Positions 14,305-16,246 of a DNA stretch of 16,246 bases are shown here, in pieces. Both the position numbers and the translations under genes were made by a program. Below the pieces are notes generated by a model. It ran no database searches, was not told where the DNA came from, and saw only the letters and a program-made list of their open reading frames with translations. The first letter of the stretch is position 1, and the number at the start of each line of letters is the position of its first letter. The stretch comes from Gemmiger_A avium (GTDB lineage Bacteria; Bacillota; Clostridia; Oscillospirales; Ruminococcaceae), in contig DXFE01000039.1 in NCBI GenBank assembly GCA_019114585.1, positions 1 through 16,246 on the forward strand. Reading direction: 5' to 3'.

Positions 14305-14562
14305 ATGGAAAACAAGCTGAACATCATCGAGTCCGCCCGCGTGCATGAGAACGACACCGGTTCTCCGGAGGTCCAGGTCGCTCTGCTGACCGCCCGTATC
14401 AACCACCTGAACGAGCATCTGCAGGCTAACCCCCATGACCACCACAGCCGCCGCGGCCTGCTGAAGATGGTCGGACGCCGCCGCAACCTGCTGGCCTATC
14501 TGCAGAAGAAGGACATCGAGCGCTACCGTGCCCTGATCGCCAAGCTGGGTCTGCGCAAGTAA
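14305..14562 (+). CDS. rpsO: 30S ribosomal protein S15
   Basis: This 85-residue primary 16S rRNA-binding protein of the 30S platform also forms bridge contacts to the 50S subunit. Hallmarks: DTGSPEVQVALLTARI (17-32), HDHHSRRGLLKMVGRRRNLLAYL (44-66) and the C-terminal Y..LI..LGLRK. It is a few residues shorter at the N-terminus than the common 89-residue form. Start ATG at 14305 follows GTGAGG. It has its own promoter and leader upstream and a strong terminator 11 bases after the stop. pnp follows, the gene order shared by E. coli and Bacillus. Confidence 0.98.
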   Translation: MENKLNIIESARVHENDTGSPEVQVALLTARINHLNEHLQANPHDHHSRRGLLKMVGRRRNLLAYLQKKDIERYRALIAKLGLRK

Positions 14563-14572
14563 TCGTCGCCTT

Positions 14573-14615
14573 GAGGCAGGCGGGCCGTCCCGGGCCGCCT
14601 GCCTCTCTGTTTTTT
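14573..14615 (+). terminator. Intrinsic terminator after rpsO
   Basis: GAGGCAGGCGG (14573-14583) pairs perfectly over 11 bp with CCGCCTGCCTC (14595-14605). Two more C-G pairs may form inside the loop. TCTG then a run of six T residues follows (14606-14615). It is the strongest terminator in the window and lies 11 bases after the rpsO stop. Since no convincing promoter is seen before pnp, part of the transcription probably passes through it. Confidence 0.9.
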
Positions 14616-14646
14616 CATAGCCCGCAAAGGGCCTGTCTGCGTGTGT

Positions 14647-14704
14647 TTTAGCAGTGAATCGAGCCGTTTTGGTCCCCCTCAAAACGCCTGGATTTATTGC
14701 TAAA
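14647..14704 (+). promoter_or_regulatory. 25-pair stem-loop in the pnp leader (candidate RNase III site)
   Basis: The left arm (14647-14671, TTTAGCAGTGAATCGAGCCG then TTTTG) pairs with the right arm (14680-14704) around an 8-base GTCCCCCT loop. Of 25 positions, 21 are Watson-Crick pairs, two are G-U (14654/14697 and 14656/14695) and two are like-base mismatches (G14661/G14690 and C14664/C14687). No T-tract follows. The length suits cleavage by RNase III, which in E. coli cuts a stem in the pnp leader and starts PNPase autoregulation. The structure is read directly from sequence; the role is inferred. Confidence 0.65.
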
Positions 14705-14739
14705 GCCGCGCCGGGCCTGCTGCGGACGAACAAAATCCC

Positions 14740-14766
14740 GGGCGGTCTGCGCAGCGCGCGCCGCCC
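14740..14766 (+). promoter_or_regulatory. GC-rich hairpin just upstream of the pnp ribosome binding site
   Basis: GGGCGG (14740-14745) pairs with CCGCCC (14761-14766), and an inner GCGC/GCGC helix (14749-14752 with 14756-14759) can stack above it with an AGC loop. It ends eight bases before the AGGAGG (14775-14780) of pnp, so it may affect ribosome access or serve as a barrier on the leader RNA. Confidence 0.45.
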
Positions 14767-14788
14767 CTATATGCAGGAGGTAGAACAA

Positions 14789-16246
14789 ATGGCATTGGAA
14801 TTCGCGTCCCGGCACGAGACCTTCCCCAATTACAAGACCTACCAGATGGAACTGGCCGGCCGCCCGCTGGTGGTGGAAACCGGCAAGATGTGCGGCCTGT
14901 CCAACGGCAGCTGCCTGGTGCGCTACGGCGAAACCGTGGTGCTCTGCAACGTGACCATGAGCGAGAAGCCCCGCGAGGGCATCGACTTCTTCCCGCTGAG
15001 CGTGGAGTTTGAGGAAAAGCTCTACTCTGTGGGCCGCATCCCCGGCAGCTTCCTGCGCCGTGAGGGCCGCCCCGGCGAGAAGGCCATCCTGACCAGCCGC
15101 GTGGTGGACCGTCCCATCCGTCCGCTCTTCCCCAAGGAGATGCGCAACGATGTCTGCGTCACCATGACCGTCATGAGCGTGGATCAGGACTGCAGCCCGG
15201 AGATCACCGGCATGATCGGTACCTCCATCGCCCTGTCCATCAGCGAAATCCCCTGGAAGGGCCCCATCGGCGGCGTCTTCATGGGTCTGGTGGACGGCGA
15301 ACTGGTGGTCAACCCCACCCTGGAGCAGCGTGAAAAGAGCGACCTGCAGCTGACTGTGGCCGCCACCGAGCAGAAGATCGTCATGATCGAGGCCGGCGCC
15401 AACGAGGTGGACGAGACCACCATGCTGAACGCCATCAAGATGGCCCACACCGAGATCAAGAAGGTCATCGCCTTCATCAACAGCATCGTGGCCGAGATCG
15501 GCAAGCCCAAGGTGGAATTCCAGAGCGCCGATCTGGACATGAACCTGTACCATGCGGTCAAGGACAAGTACCTGGACGACTTCAAGGCCGCTATGGACAC
15601 CGATGACAAGAACGTGCGGGACGCCCGCCTGAGCCCCATCCGCGCCCGTCTGGAAGAGGAGTACCCCGATCTGGACGCCGCCACCATCGAGCTGATCATG
15701 TACAAGATGCAGAAGTTCGTGGTGCGCCGTTGGCTGCTGGATGAAGGCAAGCGCGTGGATGGCCGCGGCATCAACGAGATCCGTCCTCTGGCCGCCGAAG
15801 TGGGCATCCTGCCCCGCGTACACGGCAGCGGTATGTTCACCCGTGGCCAGACCCAGGTGCTCACCGTCTGCACCCTGGGCAACACCAAGGACAGCCAGCT
15901 GATGGACGACCTGGGTACCGAGCCCTACAAGCGCTATATCCATCACTACAACTTCCCGCCCTACTCCGTGGGCGAGGCCCGCGCGCCCCGCAGCCCCGGC
16001 CGTCGTGAGATCGGCCACGGGGCCCTGGCCGAGCGTGCCCTGCTGCCCATGATCCCCTCGCAGGAGGAGTTCCCCTACACCATCCGTCTGGTCAGCGAGG
16101 TGCTGTCCTCCAACGGCTCCACCAGCCAGGCTTCCATCTGCGGCTCCACTTTGGCCCTGATGGACGCGGGCGTGCCCATCAAGGCCCCTGTGGCCGGCAT
16201 CTCCTGCGGCCTGATCCAGGACGACGACGGCAGCTTCACCACCTTC
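14789..16246 (+). CDS. pnp: Polyribonucleotide nucleotidyltransferase (PNPase), 3' part beyond window
   Basis: The reading frame is open from the ATG at 14789, after AGGAGG (14775-14780), through to the window edge: 486 codons with no stop, against about 700-750 for the full protein. PNPase is a trimeric phosphorolytic 3'-5' exoribonuclease of mRNA decay. The first RNase PH-like domain (about 12-230) begins with the AGRPLVVETGKM block and contains GRIPGSFLRREGRPGEKAILTSR and VDRPIRPLFP. An alpha-helical linker follows (about 245-325), then the catalytic second RNase PH domain with RVDGRGINEIRPLAAEVG, GRREIGHG (404-411) and SNGSTSQ (441-447), the phosphate-binding region. The KH and S1 RNA-binding domains would lie beyond the right edge. 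The leader between rpsO and this gene is highly structured. Confidence 0.97.
   Translation, partial: MALEFASRHETFPNYKTYQMELAGRPLVVETGKMCGLSNGSCLVRYGETVVLCNVTMSEKPREGIDFFPLSVEFEEKLYSVGRIPGSFLRREGRPGEKAILTSRVVDRPIRPLFPKEMRNDVCVTMTVMSVDQDCSPEITGMIGTSIALSISEIPWKGPIGGVFMGLVDGELVVNPTLEQREKSDLQLTVAATEQKIVMIEAGANEVDETTMLNAIKMAHTEIKKVIAFINSIVAEIGKPKVEFQSADLDMNLYHAVKDKYLDDFKAAMDTDDKNVRDARLSPIRARLEEEYPDLDAATIELIMYKMQKFVVRRWLLDEGKRVDGRGINEIRPLAAEVGILPRVHGSGMFTRGQTQVLTVCTLGNTKDSQLMDDLGTEPYKRYIHHYNFPPYSVGEARAPRSPGRREIGHGALAERALLPMIPSQEEFPYTIRLVSEVLSSNGSTSQASICGSTLALMDAGVPIKAPVAGISCGLIQDDDGSFTTF

Noticed and set aside
14232..14348. Possible upstream reading frame in the rpsO leader (ATG at 14232, about 38 codons, overlapping the rpsO start)
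   Set aside because: The purine-rich stretch before the ATG is only about one base away, too near for initiation, and the peptide has no recognisable feature. The region is better explained as leader structure.
1..16246. Search for CRISPR arrays, insertion sequences, phage genes, toxin-antitoxin pairs or defence genes
   Set aside because: All coding space is accounted for by housekeeping, transport, peptidase and acyltransferase genes. There are no spaced direct repeats, transposase motifs or small orphan gene pairs.

Overview
The window is a stretch of bacterial chromosome with high GC and tightly packed genes. It carries the translation and RNA-metabolism cluster typical of Firmicutes: rimP-nusA-ylxR-ylxQ-infB-rbfA-nrnA-truB-ribF, followed by rpsO and pnp. 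The ylxR/ylxQ pair between nusA and infB, a single-chain (alpha2-type) glycyl-tRNA synthetase, strong AGGAGG-type ribosome binding sites and SigA-like promoters with extended -10 elements all point to a low-GC-lineage but GC-rich Firmicute. My best guess is Oscillospiraceae/Ruminococcaceae (Faecalibacterium, Gemmiger or Subdoligranulum-like); the genus is inference only. No phage, plasmid, insertion sequence, CRISPR array or defence system is visible.

Layout. Bases 1-105 hold no gene, only a long inverted repeat next to the 3' end of a tRNA-Lys(UUU) gene (106-181, minus) that has its own consensus promoter. A MATE-family efflux pump (245-1630, minus) and an O6-alkylguanine-DNA alkyltransferase gene (1790-2263, plus) diverge from a compact control region, where one palindromic TTGCAA seems to serve as the -35 box of both promoters. 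glyS (2363-3778) has its own promoter, whose -35 overlaps the ogt stop codon, and ends in an intrinsic terminator. An M29 aminopeptidase (3848-5086) and an acyltransferase-3 membrane protein (5074-6252) follow as an overlapping pair.

The large operon starts from a promoter embedded in the last codons of the acyltransferase gene. Its short leader carries a terminator-like hairpin just before rimP, a good candidate for a NusA-responsive attenuator. From rimP (6344) to ribF (14151) the genes are all on the plus strand with short gaps or overlapping starts and stops. Together they cover 30S maturation (RimP, RbfA), transcription elongation and termination (NusA), RNA binding (YlxR, YlxQ), initiation (IF2), nanoRNA or cyclic dinucleotide turnover (NrnA), tRNA pseudouridylation (TruB) and FMN/FAD synthesis (RibF).

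rpsO has its own promoter and a structured leader, and ends in a strong terminator. pnp starts 174 bases past that terminator and runs off the right edge. The rpsO-pnp gap holds a 25-pair, nearly perfect stem-loop and a second GC-rich hairpin beside the pnp ribosome binding site. This resembles the RNase III-processed, autoregulated pnp leader known from E. coli. The most interesting content is therefore regulatory (divergent shared -35, rimP attenuator, pnp leader stem) rather than a new protein system.
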